This document shows, piece after piece, positions 1-8,772 of a DNA stretch of 64,000 bases. Every line of letters begins with the position of its first letter. The first letter of the stretch is position 1. This stretch comes from JAUICS01 sp964384335 (GTDB taxonomy: Bacteria > Pseudomonadota > Alphaproteobacteria > Micavibrionales > Micavibrionaceae). The DNA is taken from the NCBI GenBank assembly GCA_964384335.1, contig CAYLKN010000002.1:38074-102073 (forward strand), given 5' to 3'. Under the pieces are notes generated by a model. The model made no database searches. It saw only the letters and a list, made by a program, of their open reading frames with translations, and was not told the DNA's origin. The translations under genes and the position numbers were made by a program.

Positions 1-718
1 CAATGCCATATCCCATTGTCCGCATCATATGCAGGATCACGCCGGGATCCAGTGAACCGCAACGCGTCCCCATCGGCAACCCGTCAAGAGCACTGAACCC
101 CATTGTGCTGTCAACACTCTTACCGTTTTTCATAGCGCAAAGACTGGACCCGTTTCCCAGGTGGGCCACCACAATCTTCCTGTGGAAAAGCTGTGGATAA
201 CTCTGTTGAATAGCGGTGGATATAAATTCGTAAGACAGGCCGTGAAAGCCATAGCGCTTTATGCCTTGACTGTAATAGTCTTTAGGCAGGGCAAAATGAT
301 CAACAAGAGGATCGTGACCTCTGTGAAACGCCGTATCAAAACACGCAATATGGGGAATATCAGGCAGTTCCCTTTTCAGAAACGTCACACCTGCGATATT
401 GAAAGGTTCGTGCAGGGGAGCAAGATCTGAAAGCGCATAAAGATTTTCAAGAACATCTTCATTAATCTGAACAGGCCCCGGGTAGGCGCCGCCGTGAACC
501 ACACGATGGCCCGCCGCCTCAACCTCAAGATTGTCATGGCTCAGAGTTTTTACAATTCCCCGGATTGCCGTTTCCATGCCCTCTTTTTTACTTAAAAAAG
601 GTGACAGTTCAATTTTATCTTTTTTTATGGCCTCTTGACCGGTTTCAAGATTAAACACGGCCCATTTAAGGCTGGATGAGCCGACATTCAGCGTTAGAAT
701 GACTTTATTCCTATTCAT
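1..718 (-). CDS. ackA: Acetate kinase (partial, C-terminus outside window)
   Basis: ATP:acetate phosphotransferase, cytosolic, interconverting acetate + ATP and acetyl-phosphate + ADP. The reading frame runs uninterrupted from ATG 718 to base 1, about 239 codons of a family usually near 400, so the C-terminal part lies beyond the window. Visible signatures are the N-terminal NVGSSSLKW phosphate-binding motif, HRVVHGG, LAPLHEP, FDTAFH and, near the truncated end, GLPMGTRCGSLDPG, all characteristic of the ASKHA-fold acetate kinase family. Its start overlaps the stop of the upstream phosphate acetyltransferase gene by 8 bases, which implies translational coupling and a shared Ack-Pta pathway. 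No disruption is seen in the visible part. Confidence 0.95.
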   Translation of the reverse strand, partial: MNRNKVILTLNVGSSSLKWAVFNLETGQEAIKKDKIELSPFLSKKEGMETAIRGIVKTLSHDNLEVEAAGHRVVHGGAYPGPVQINEDVLENLYALSDLAPLHEPFNIAGVTFLKRELPDIPHIACFDTAFHRGHDPLVDHFALPKDYYSQGIKRYGFHGLSYEFISTAIQQSYPQLFHRKIVVAHLGNGSSLCAMKNGKSVDSTMGFSALDGLPMGTRCGSLDPGVILHMMRTMGYGI

Positions 719-2117
719 CACTTTTTGATCTTTTCTGCAGAAATGCCGCCGCGAGCGCGCACGATGCCTTGCGCGTCATACCCCGGCCCGCCGCCCGGCT
801 AGTCAGAATAATCGGCACACGCGCGCCCAGGACAATTCCTGCCCCTTCGATATTGGACATATACCGTATCTGCTTATAAAGAATATTTCCTGCTTCAATA
901 TCCGGAACAACGATAATGTCCGCATCCCCGGCGACCTGGGAAACGATATTTTTTGAGGCCGCGGCCTCTTTTGAAATGGCATTATCAAACCCCAGGGGGC
1001 CATCAAGAATACCGCCTGTAATCTGTCCGCGCTCCGCCATTTTGCAAAGCGCCGTTGCATCCAGCGTTGAGGGAATCTCTTCATTTACGGTTTCAACCGC
1101 AGAAACAATGGCAACTTTTGGTGCTCCCATGTTTAATGCATTAAACAAATCGATTGCATTCTGAACGATATCCTTTTTGGCCTGTAAATTGGGGCGGATA
1201 TTAATGGCCGCATCCGTCAGGAACAAAGGTTTGTGATAACTTGGAAAATCAATCACGAAGACATGGCTCATGCGCCGGCCGGTGCGAAGACCGGTTTCTT
1301 TATCAAGAACAAAATGCATCAGCTCATCGGTATGAAGCTTGCCCTTCATAAGGGCTTCCAGCTTTCCTTCACGCACCATGCGGACAGCCGTTTCCGCCGC
1401 CGCGTGACTGTGTTCCGTTGCCACAATTTCATAGGATGACAGATCAATATGCGCCTCTTCCGCGGCTGCCTTTATTTTATGCTCCGGGCCGATAAAAACC
1501 GGTTTTATAATACCCTCTTCCGCCGCATCGACCGCACCGCCGAGGGAGGCGGGATCAACAGGATGCACCATACCGACCTTTATTGGGGACGTGTTGCTTT
1601 GCAAGGCAACAAGCTGTGCAAACCATCTGCTGCCGTCATCTTCATGATTTAAAGTCACTTCCGGCAATTTTGCCCGCGGACGGCTTATTTTCTCTTCAGG
1701 AGCCATAACAACAGCTTCACCGGAAATAACTTCCCTTCCGCGCTGGTTTGTGCATCGGCAGGAAAGAACAACGATATGCCCTTTCTCTTTCTTTTCTTTC
1801 ACCCGAACTAAAACGTTGAGTGTGTCACCAATTTTTACCGGCTTTTTGAACTCAAGCGTCTGGGACAGATAGATCGTGCCCGGCCCGGGAAGCTGGGTTC
1901 CGAGCACTGTCGAAATGAGGGATCCGCCATACATGCCATGCGCAATGATGTCATGAAAAATTGAACTTCGTGCATATTCCTCATCAACATGTGCCGGGTT
2001 AACGTCACCAGACATAACCGCAAAAAGGTCAATATCCTGCTTGGTCAGAACACGGCGAAGACTTGCACTGTCCCCGATCTGTATTTCTTCAAATGTTTTG
2101 TTTTCAATCAGATTCAT
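711..2117 (-). CDS. Bifunctional MaoC-like enoyl-CoA hydratase / phosphate acetyltransferase
   Basis: 468-residue two-domain protein. Residues 1 to about 140 look like a MaoC/hot-dog (R)-enoyl-CoA hydratase domain: the hydratase dipeptide appears as GDVNPAHVDEEYA followed by IAHGMYGGSLIS. Residues about 165-460 are a PTA_PTB-type phosphate acyltransferase domain with the GKLHTDELMH, FLTDAAIN and GGILDGPLGFDNA segments. The second domain is expected to convert acetyl-CoA (or butyryl-CoA) plus phosphate to acyl-phosphate; the ackA gene overlapping its 3' end argues for acetyl-phosphate. This domain pairing is a known annotated architecture in Proteobacteria, but which acyl-CoA it prefers cannot be read here. 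It lies 134 bases downstream of aceA, with a perfect palindrome in that gap. Confidence 0.9.
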   Translation of the reverse strand: MNLIENKTFEEIQIGDSASLRRVLTKQDIDLFAVMSGDVNPAHVDEEYARSSIFHDIIAHGMYGGSLISTVLGTQLPGPGTIYLSQTLEFKKPVKIGDTLNVLVRVKEKKEKGHIVVLSCRCTNQRGREVISGEAVVMAPEEKISRPRAKLPEVTLNHEDDGSRWFAQLVALQSNTSPIKVGMVHPVDPASLGGAVDAAEEGIIKPVFIGPEHKIKAAAEEAHIDLSSYEIVATEHSHAAAETAVRMVREGKLEALMKGKLHTDELMHFVLDKETGLRTGRRMSHVFVIDFPSYHKPLFLTDAAINIRPNLQAKKDIVQNAIDLFNALNMGAPKVAIVSAVETVNEEIPSTLDATALCKMAERGQITGGILDGPLGFDNAISKEAAASKNIVSQVAGDADIIVVPDIEAGNILYKQIRYMSNIEGAGIVLGARVPIILTSRAAGRGMTRKASCALAAAFLQKRSKSDE

Positions 2118-2162
2118 AAATGGGTTTTAGCAAAAGAATGCGAAAAGCACCATTAAGAATTT

Positions 2163-2174
2163 AGGACATGTCCT
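2163..2174. promoter_or_regulatory. Palindrome upstream of the pta-ackA pair (possible operator)
   Basis: A perfect 12-base palindrome, AGGACATGTCCT, lies 46 bases upstream of the ATG of the MaoC/Pta gene, in the 134-base aceA-pta spacer. The position would suit an operator or a promoter-proximal binding site. No regulator for it is identifiable from the window, so the functional reading is inference. Confidence 0.3.
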
Positions 2175-2251
2175 GCCGGATCAAAATTTCCATCATTCTG
2201 CACAAGTCTGCCTTCGGCCGGATTGATACGGACCTGCAAACAGAAAGAAGA

Positions 2252-3571
2252 TCAGTGAAACTGTTGCGATTCAGTGGAGCCTTTCAGTGCCGTTGTCGAA
2301 GCCTCACCACCTGTAACTGTCATCAGAACCTCATCGAAATAGCCCGTTCCGACTTCGCGCTGGTGCTTTGTAGCGGTGTAGCCGTCTTTCTCCCGTGAGA
2401 ATTCCTCTTCCTGAACATTAACATAAGCCGTCATACCGTCACGGATGTAGCCTTGCGCCAGATCAAAACTGGCAAGATTAAGCAGATGCCATCCGGCAAG
2501 CGTGATAAACTGAAACTTATATCCCATTGCGCCGAGTTCTTTCTGGAATTTTGCGATTGTGGCATCGTCCAGATGTTTTTTCCAGTTAAAGGACGGTGAA
2601 CAGTTATATGTCAGGTATTTGCCCGGATATTCCTTATGAATGGCTTCCGCAAACTGTTTCGCCTGCTCAAGATCGGGCTCCGAAGTTTCAAACCATAACA
2701 TGTCCGAATATGGCGCATAGGCCAGCTGACGCTTGATCACAACCTCCATACTGTTTTTCACGCGGTAATACCCTTCCGGTGTGCGTTCGCCTGTCATAAA
2801 CTCATGATCCTGAGGATCGATATCACTGGTCATAAGCGTTGCTCCAAGCGCATCCGTCCGCGCAACAACAAATGTCGGAACATTCATTACATCTGCGGCC
2901 AGACGGGCAGAGATCAGTGTCCTTATAAACTGTGAGGTCGGAACGAGCACTTTTCCGCCGAGATGACCACATTTTTTTTCAGCCGCCAGCTGGTCCTCAA
3001 AATGGACACCCGCCGCGCCTGCCCCGATCATGTTTTTCATGAGTTCGTAGGCATGAAGCGGTCCTCCAAACCCGGCCTCTGCATCGGCAATGATTGGAGC
3101 ATGCCAGTAATGCGTGTCAAAATTCCCCTCAATACGGTCAATCTGGTCCGCCCGTGTGAGTGCATTGTTAATCCGCCTTACAAGATGCGGTACGGAGTTG
3201 GACGGATAAAGGCTCTGGTCGGGATAGGTTTCCGATGAAAGATTTGCATCTGCCGCAACCTGCCATCCGCTGCAATAAATCGCCTCCATGCCTGCTTTAA
3301 CCATCTGCATCGCCATGGTCCCTGTGAGGCATCCGAGAGAATGGATATATTCCTTTTTTTGAAACAATTCCCAAAGTCTTTGGGCGCCGAGTTTGGCCAG
3401 GGTCTGCTCCTCCAGAATAGACGGTCTTAATTTCACAACGTCTTCCGCGGAATAGGGTCTTTTTATCCCGTGCCAGCGCGGATCGTTTTCCCATTCCGTT
3501 CTTATGCGGTTTGCTTCCTCCAACATTTCGCGGGTCAGCCTGCTGCCTTTTTTGTTGTCTGAATGTTCCAT
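2252..3571 (-). CDS. aceA: Isocitrate lyase
   Basis: Splits isocitrate to glyoxylate and succinate, the first step of the glyoxylate bypass that allows growth on acetate or fatty acids. 439 residues, usual for the bacterial family. The catalytic signature KKCGH is intact at about residues 199-203, followed by LGGKVLVPT; the Mg-binding region IADAEAGFGG (about 161-170) is present. A good Shine-Dalgarno (AAAGGAGA) precedes ATG 3571. It lies 21 bases downstream of malate synthase, so the two glyoxylate enzymes form an operon, with the acetate-activation genes following on the same strand. Confidence 0.97.
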   Translation of the reverse strand: MEHSDNKKGSRLTREMLEEANRIRTEWENDPRWHGIKRPYSAEDVVKLRPSILEEQTLAKLGAQRLWELFQKKEYIHSLGCLTGTMAMQMVKAGMEAIYCSGWQVAADANLSSETYPDQSLYPSNSVPHLVRRINNALTRADQIDRIEGNFDTHYWHAPIIADAEAGFGGPLHAYELMKNMIGAGAAGVHFEDQLAAEKKCGHLGGKVLVPTSQFIRTLISARLAADVMNVPTFVVARTDALGATLMTSDIDPQDHEFMTGERTPEGYYRVKNSMEVVIKRQLAYAPYSDMLWFETSEPDLEQAKQFAEAIHKEYPGKYLTYNCSPSFNWKKHLDDATIAKFQKELGAMGYKFQFITLAGWHLLNLASFDLAQGYIRDGMTAYVNVQEEEFSREKDGYTATKHQREVGTGYFDEVLMTVTGGEASTTALKGSTESQQFH

Positions 3572-3592
3572 CGTCTTTCTCCTTTTTTAGCC

Positions 3593-5194
3593 CTAATCAA
3601 GGTAATGATACGCGGGCAGTGTTAAAAATTCAGCCATGTGATCGGCTATCACCAATTCATCGAGCAAGCCTGCAGCCTTTTCCAATGCATCGTTAAAACC
3701 GTGATCGCCCTTGAGCGCATCCAGTTCCTCATTCCTGAAGGTTGTATAAAGGTCCTGTGTGAATACAGCCCCATCCTCCATTTTTGCCTTATGAAAAATC
3801 CATTGCAATAACTGTGCCCTTGCGATTTCTGCGGTCGCCGCATCCTCCATCAGATTGTTAATGGCCACGGCTCCCCTGCCCTCCATCCACCAGGCGATAT
3901 ATTGAATTGCGACACTTATATTATTGCGGATACCCTGCACTGTTATCCGCCCGGGCGTTTTATCAAAGCTTAAAAGGTCGGCGGCGGTTACCTGAACATC
4001 GTCCCTTTTTTTGTCGATCTGGTTGGGTTTGTTACCCAGAACTGTGACAAAAACGCGCATTGCGACCGGAACAAGATCCGGATGCGCAACCCAGGTACCG
4101 TCAAATCCTGCCTCTGCTTCCCTCGTTTTGTCTTCGGCAACCTTTTGCATGGCGTTTTTGTTTACATCTTCATCTTTGCGGCTTGGGACGAATGCGGCCA
4201 TCCCACCCATCGCAAAAGCATTGCGCTTATGGCAGATTTTCACCAGATGCTCGGTATATGCCTTCATAAACGGCACGGTCATGGTTACGTCGTTTCTGTC
4301 CGGCAGAACAGCGGCAGTATTTTTGAAAAACTTTTTGATCGCACTGAAAATATAATCCCACCGGCCAGCGTTACAGCCAAGAGAATGGTCTTTGAGAGCA
4401 TAAAGGATTTCCTCGATTTCAAAAACGGCGGTTATTGTTTCGATCAGAACCGTTGCCCGGACAGACCCGCGCGGAACGCCGAAATGATCCTCCGTATATC
4501 TGAATATTGCCGCCCAGAGCTGGGCTTCCTCTGCATTTTCAAGCTTCGGAAGATAAAGATAAAGCCCCGATCCCTGCGCAACCCTGTATTGAAGATTGTG
4601 AAAAGCAAGAAGCCCAAAATCAAAAAGACTCGCGCAACACGGCGCCGCCATATACTGAACATGTTTTTCCGGCAGGTGCCACCCGCGCGGTCTCAGTAAA
4701 AGCTGGGCAGTGTCGCCATTAAGTGCATAGGATTTTCCGGACGCATCATCAAAAGTCAGCGTTTTACGGAATGCGTCATATGTATTAACCTGTCCGTCGA
4801 TTACATTGTCCCAGGTCGGGGATAGCGAATCTTCAAAATCGGCCATAAAACATTTTGCGCCTGAATTGAGGGCATTGATCATCATTTTACGTTCGACGGG
4901 CCCTGTAATTTCGACCCGGCGGTCTATGATATCTTCGGGAGGCGGTGTGACACACCATTTTTCACTTTCCCTTATGGAACGCAAATCATCACGAAAATCA
5001 GGTTTTTTCCCGGCATCAAAGTTTTTTTGCCGGGCAATTCTGTTTTCAATAATCTGGTTGCGCCGTTCCATAAATTCATCATGCAGCCTGGTCAGGAAAG
5101 ACAAGGCATCCACCGTGAGAACCTGCTGGGAATTTTCTGTCTCCGGCCCGGTAACTTCGAGGGTATTTTGTTTCAAAGCGGCCTCATAACTCAA
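3593..5194 (-). CDS. aceB: Malate synthase A
   Basis: Condenses glyoxylate with acetyl-CoA to malate, completing the glyoxylate bypass. 533 residues, as expected for the short A isoform. Visible signatures are RRVEITGPVERKMMINAL, FMADFEDSLSPTW and the LLRPRGWHLPEKH segment; the C-terminal AWWMEGRGAVAINNLMEDAATAEI region is complete. The start appears to be a TTG at 5194: the only upstream in-frame ATG (5206) is followed by a stop, and the next internal Met is about 40 residues in, after conserved N-terminal sequence. No strong Shine-Dalgarno is visible, so the exact start is the weakest part of this call. First gene of aceB-aceA. Confidence 0.95.
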   Translation of the reverse strand: MSYEAALKQNTLEVTGPETENSQQVLTVDALSFLTRLHDEFMERRNQIIENRIARQKNFDAGKKPDFRDDLRSIRESEKWCVTPPPEDIIDRRVEITGPVERKMMINALNSGAKCFMADFEDSLSPTWDNVIDGQVNTYDAFRKTLTFDDASGKSYALNGDTAQLLLRPRGWHLPEKHVQYMAAPCCASLFDFGLLAFHNLQYRVAQGSGLYLYLPKLENAEEAQLWAAIFRYTEDHFGVPRGSVRATVLIETITAVFEIEEILYALKDHSLGCNAGRWDYIFSAIKKFFKNTAAVLPDRNDVTMTVPFMKAYTEHLVKICHKRNAFAMGGMAAFVPSRKDEDVNKNAMQKVAEDKTREAEAGFDGTWVAHPDLVPVAMRVFVTVLGNKPNQIDKKRDDVQVTAADLLSFDKTPGRITVQGIRNNISVAIQYIAWWMEGRGAVAINNLMEDAATAEIARAQLLQWIFHKAKMEDGAVFTQDLYTTFRNEELDALKGDHGFNDALEKAAGLLDELVIADHMAEFLTLPAYHYLD

Positions 5195-5295
5195 TTTTTA
5201 AGACATTATTGCAATGCACATAATTATAGTACTTTATTTTCAGCATTTGTGCAAAAGCGAAGAAGTAAAGAATTTAATAAGGAGACCGGTGAGAA
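5195..5295 (-). promoter_or_regulatory. Probable aceBA control region
   Basis: The 101-base leuA-aceB spacer must carry the aceBA promoter. It is AT-rich and contains two related segments, TGCACA near 5215 and TTTGTGCAAA near 5248, arranged as a loose inverted pair about 30 bases apart. Glyoxylate operons are commonly controlled by dedicated repressors or activators, but no regulator gene lies nearby and the assignment of these segments as an operator is inference. Confidence 0.3.
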
Positions 5296-6990
5296 TTAAG
5301 AGCTCAGCATCCGGTTAATTGCAGACAGAATCGCTTTGATTGAAGCGCGAACGATATTGGAATCCGTGCCCACACCATAGAATTCCTTATTTTCTGCGTT
5401 AAGAAGAGATATGTAAGCCGCGGCCTCTGCGCTACTGCTGTTGGAAAGTGTATGTTCTTCATAATTATTAAGTTGAAAATCAACGTCTAAGGCATTGCGA
5501 ATACCGTTAATAAAGGCATTTACCGGTCCGTTTCCTTCCCCATCAAATGATATGGAATCTTCTTCGCTGTTATCGTTACCGATGACTGCCCGCACAACGA
5601 CCGTCTCTTCATTTTCGTCCCCGTCGCCTATATTCAGATAATCAGTCTTTAGCGATTTAAGACGAAATCCTTTTATCTGATTAATATATTCCTGATCAAA
5701 GGCTTTCCAGATTTCTTCGGCCATGATTTCACGCGACGTTGTATCTGCAATCCTTTGAATTATATGGGAAAATTCTATCTGCAACGCCCTCGGAAGCTTG
5801 TAACCGTATTCACGCTCGATGATATAGGCTATCCCGCCTTTGCCCGACTGGGAATTAATTCTTATAGTCGTTTCATACGTACGGCCTATATCTTCAGGAT
5901 CAATTGGAAGATAAGGAACATCCCAGTGATTTCGCATATACTGACGGTGTGCGTCCAGACCTTTACGGATTGCGTCCTGATGTGACCCCGAAAGCGCGGT
6001 AAACACCAGATCGCCTGCGTATGGATGCCGTACGTGCGTTTCAATCTGATTGCATTCTTCCACGATCCTGACAATTTTTGGTACATCTGACAAATCAAGG
6101 CCGGGGTGGATACCTTGTGAATACATATTCAGACCCAAAGTCACAATATCTGCGTTCCCGGTTCTCTCGCCATTCCCCAGTAAGGTTCCTTCAACACGCT
6201 CCGCACCGGCCATCAGGGCCAGTTCCGTACTGGCAATTCCGGTCCCGCGGTCGTTATGTGTATGAACGCTTAAAATAACAGAATCGCGCCGTGTCAGATT
6301 GCGGCTCATCCACTCGATCTGATCCGCAAAAACGTTTGGCGTTGATGTCTCAACTGTTGAAGGAAGATTTATAATCATTTTATTTTCAGGATCAGGCCCA
6401 TACGTTTCGATTACCTTGTTACAGATGTCCAGAGCCACTTCAAGCTCGGTTCCGGTAAAACTTTCGGGCGAATACTGGTACATCCAGCGTGTTTCCGGAT
6501 ATTCTCCCATCAGATCCCGGATCAGCCGGGTTCCTTCAACCGCAAGATTTTCGATGCCTTTTGGATCCATGCGAAAGACATCGCGTCTCTGGGCGACCGA
6601 GGTGGAATTATACATATGAATAACGGCTTTCCTGGCCCCTTTGAGGGATTCAAATGTTTTACGGATCAAATGCTCCCGGGCCTGCACCAATACCTGGATC
6701 TTTACATCATCAGGAATTAATTCCTCTTCAATTAATTTACGGGCAAAATCGTACTCAATCTGGGAACTGGACGGGAATCCAATTTCGATCTCTTTTATAC
6801 CGATATCGACAAGCAGCTGATACATTTTTAACTTGCGGTCGATGTTCATGGGATTAATAAGTGCCTGGTTACCGTCGCGCAGATCAACCGCGCACCACAC
6901 AGGATGACTTTCAATGACGGCATCCGGCCACGTTCTGTCTTTCAGACTTACGGTCGGATAAGCTGTGTATTTTTCAGGCGTAAAGTTCAT
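5296..6990 (-). CDS. leuA: 2-isopropylmalate synthase
   Basis: First committed step of leucine synthesis: 2-oxoisovalerate + acetyl-CoA to 2-isopropylmalate. 564 residues, the long type with an N-terminal HMGL-like TIM barrel (about 30-305) and C-terminal LeuA dimer/allosteric domain (about 430-560). The barrel shows VDLRDGNQALINPM at the start, EIGFPSSSQ, and the metal-ligand motif SVHTHNDRGTG. This family form resembles the yeast/actinobacterial type more than the enterobacterial one of about 520 residues. Its C-terminal domain suggests leucine feedback control. It stands alone on this strand, 88 bases from the divergent mazG start; no leucine-rich leader peptide is evident in that gap. Confidence 0.95.
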   Translation of the reverse strand: MNFTPEKYTAYPTVSLKDRTWPDAVIESHPVWCAVDLRDGNQALINPMNIDRKLKMYQLLVDIGIKEIEIGFPSSSQIEYDFARKLIEEELIPDDVKIQVLVQAREHLIRKTFESLKGARKAVIHMYNSTSVAQRRDVFRMDPKGIENLAVEGTRLIRDLMGEYPETRWMYQYSPESFTGTELEVALDICNKVIETYGPDPENKMIINLPSTVETSTPNVFADQIEWMSRNLTRRDSVILSVHTHNDRGTGIASTELALMAGAERVEGTLLGNGERTGNADIVTLGLNMYSQGIHPGLDLSDVPKIVRIVEECNQIETHVRHPYAGDLVFTALSGSHQDAIRKGLDAHRQYMRNHWDVPYLPIDPEDIGRTYETTIRINSQSGKGGIAYIIEREYGYKLPRALQIEFSHIIQRIADTTSREIMAEEIWKAFDQEYINQIKGFRLKSLKTDYLNIGDGDENEETVVVRAVIGNDNSEEDSISFDGEGNGPVNAFINGIRNALDVDFQLNNYEEHTLSNSSSAEAAAYISLLNAENKEFYGVGTDSNIVRASIKAILSAINRMLSS

Positions 6991-7078
6991 AATCTCTTTG
7001 TTTTAAGGGTATGAAGTTTAAAATAAAAGCATCAATTTTAATATTCCTTATATAATCACAGCATAACGTTCATATGCA

Positions 7079-7948
7079 ATGGCACTAAAGTCCGAAAAAA
7101 AGAGAAATGACCCCGATTCGCCCCCTCACAAGCCTGTGGATAACTCTGTACCAAAGCTGTTAGAAGTAATGGAAACGTTGCGTGATCCGGACTGTGGATG
7201 CCCGTGGGATATTCGGCAGTCATTCGAAACCATCGCCCCCTACACCATTGAGGAATCCTATGAGGTTGCCGATGCAATCGCAAACAAAGACTGGGAATCT
7301 CTTAAAGATGAGCTTGGCGATCTGCTTTTACAGGTTGTCTATCACGCCCAGATGGCAAGGGAACAGGATTTTTTCACATTCGCAGACGTCGTGACGCATG
7401 TCACAGAGAAGATGATCAGCCGCCATCCGCACGTTTTTGGTGACAAAAAAGCCGCCACGGAAGGCGACGTCAATATTTTATGGGAGCAGCGGAAGGAGGA
7501 GGAAAGAACCAGAAAATCCAAGGAAAAGAACAAAAGTATTCTCGACGGTGTGGCCTTGGCCCTGCCCGCCCTCATGCGTGCGCACAAACTTCAGAAAAGA
7601 GCGGCCCGTAAAGGGTTCGAATGGACCAATGCACGTGATGTGCTCCTGAAACTGGACGAAGAAATCGGGGAATTGAAAGAAGCAATACAGGATCATGACC
7701 CTGATTCGATTGGGGAAGAATTTGGGGATATCCTGTTTGTTATTGTTAATCTTGCGCGTTTGCACAATGTGGACAGTGAAGGCGCTCTGAGGGCCACGAA
7801 CCAAAAGTTTGAAAGGCGTTTCAGGGGCCTTGAGGCACAGCTTAAGTCTGAAAGGCTTGATATTCAGGATATACCGCTGGAGGATCTGATCCTCCGCTGG
7901 AATGAAGAGAAGAAAAAGGAAAAATCAGCTCAGGCCAATAAAAGCTGA
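7079..7948 (+). CDS. mazG: Nucleoside triphosphate pyrophosphohydrolase MazG
   Basis: Hydrolyses (d)NTPs to NMP and pyrophosphate, a house-cleaning enzyme of the all-alpha NTP-PPase fold. 289 residues with the two tandem MazG domains of the enterobacterial-type protein: the first (about 30-130) carries EESYEVADAI and DELGDLLLQVVYHAQ, the acidic metal-binding residues; the second (about 180-275) carries LDEEIGELKEAI and EEFGDILFVIVNLAR. Alphaproteobacteria commonly place it next to hflX and hfq; here it is convergent with that operon and its last 19 bases overlap the 3' end of the inositol-monophosphatase gene. The 5' flank is an AT-rich divergent region with leuA. Confidence 0.95.
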   Translation: MALKSEKKRNDPDSPPHKPVDNSVPKLLEVMETLRDPDCGCPWDIRQSFETIAPYTIEESYEVADAIANKDWESLKDELGDLLLQVVYHAQMAREQDFFTFADVVTHVTEKMISRHPHVFGDKKAATEGDVNILWEQRKEEERTRKSKEKNKSILDGVALALPALMRAHKLQKRAARKGFEWTNARDVLLKLDEEIGELKEAIQDHDPDSIGEEFGDILFVIVNLARLHNVDSEGALRATNQKFERRFRGLEAQLKSERLDIQDIPLEDLILRWNEEKKKEKSAQANKS

Positions 7949-8772
7949 TGTTTCTCACATATCTGTCTGATATTGGATTGAATGTCGTCGGCAAGAGCTT
8001 GTGTGGAGGCAGAAAAAATCCCCATTTTTTCCTTTTGATATATGTATTCGTTACCATCCCAGTAATAGGTATTACCGCCCGCTTCTTTAAAAATCAAAGA
8101 GCCGGGCATGTGATCCCAGGGATACACAACACGGTATATAACAAAATCAAGCGCACCGTTAACCAGCCCCGCGTAGGAAGCGGCCGAACACCTGTTTATT
8201 ATTATTCTTTCAAATTTATCGCTGAAAAGCTTTAATTCACTCAAAAATCCATGAGAAAGGGCGTGATTTCCAATCACCCCGCTCATTTGCTTTTCTGATT
8301 TTTCGGAAACATCCAGACGCACTGGTTTTCCTTCAATATAGGCTCCTTCACCTTTAAATCCGGTGTAAAGCCTGTCCCCAGGCACATCATAAATCCATCC
8401 CGCAACCGGTCTGCCCTGCTTCATAACAGCAACCATAACGCCAAATTCAGCGATTCCATTTGCAAAGTTGAACGTTCCGTCTATTGGATCAACAACCCAG
8501 AAATAATCGTCTTCATTTTCGAGTGCCTTTAAATCAAATTCGCCACGTGAAGTTGATTCTTCGCCAATAAATCTGCTCCCCGGCAGTAACTGCGGCAGAT
8601 TTCTTTCAAGAAAATGCTCCATTTCGGTATCTGCGATCGTCAGTAAATCCGTTCTGGACTTTTTTGTTGTGACTTCGTGGTCATGAAGGTTTTGAAAACG
8701 GGGCTTTACGATTTTACCCGCCCCTTCTTTGATAATTTCGCTTACTTTGTCTGACAGGCCTGATATGTCCAT
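7930..8772 (-). CDS. Inositol monophosphatase family protein
   Basis: 280-residue Mg-dependent, lithium-sensitive-type phosphatase of the IMPase/FBPase/CysQ superfamily. Metal-site motifs are present: EES (about 69-71), WVVDPIDGTFNFANG (about 92-106) and, near the C-terminus, YPWDHMPGSLIFKEAGG. The substrate cannot be assigned from sequence; inositol-1-phosphate, 3'-phosphoadenosine phosphate and other sugar phosphates are all possible in this family. Its start codon is embedded in the last 31 bases of hflX in another frame, indicating translational coupling, and its 3' end overlaps mazG antisense by 19 bases. Confidence 0.88.
   Translation of the reverse strand: MDISGLSDKVSEIIKEGAGKIVKPRFQNLHDHEVTTKKSRTDLLTIADTEMEHFLERNLPQLLPGSRFIGEESTSRGEFDLKALENEDDYFWVVDPIDGTFNFANGIAEFGVMVAVMKQGRPVAGWIYDVPGDRLYTGFKGEGAYIEGKPVRLDVSEKSEKQMSGVIGNHALSHGFLSELKLFSDKFERIIINRCSAASYAGLVNGALDFVIYRVVYPWDHMPGSLIFKEAGGNTYYWDGNEYIYQKEKMGIFSASTQALADDIQSNIRQICEKHQLLLA

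Noticed and set aside
4082..4699. Plus-strand reading frame of about 205 codons inside aceB
   Set aside because: Antisense to a well-conserved malate synthase gene; no family resemblance, and frames of this length occur by codon bias in this window.
6991..7078. Leucine attenuator or T-box upstream of leuA
   Set aside because: Only 88 bases to mazG, no Leu-rich leader peptide and no terminator/antiterminator pair.
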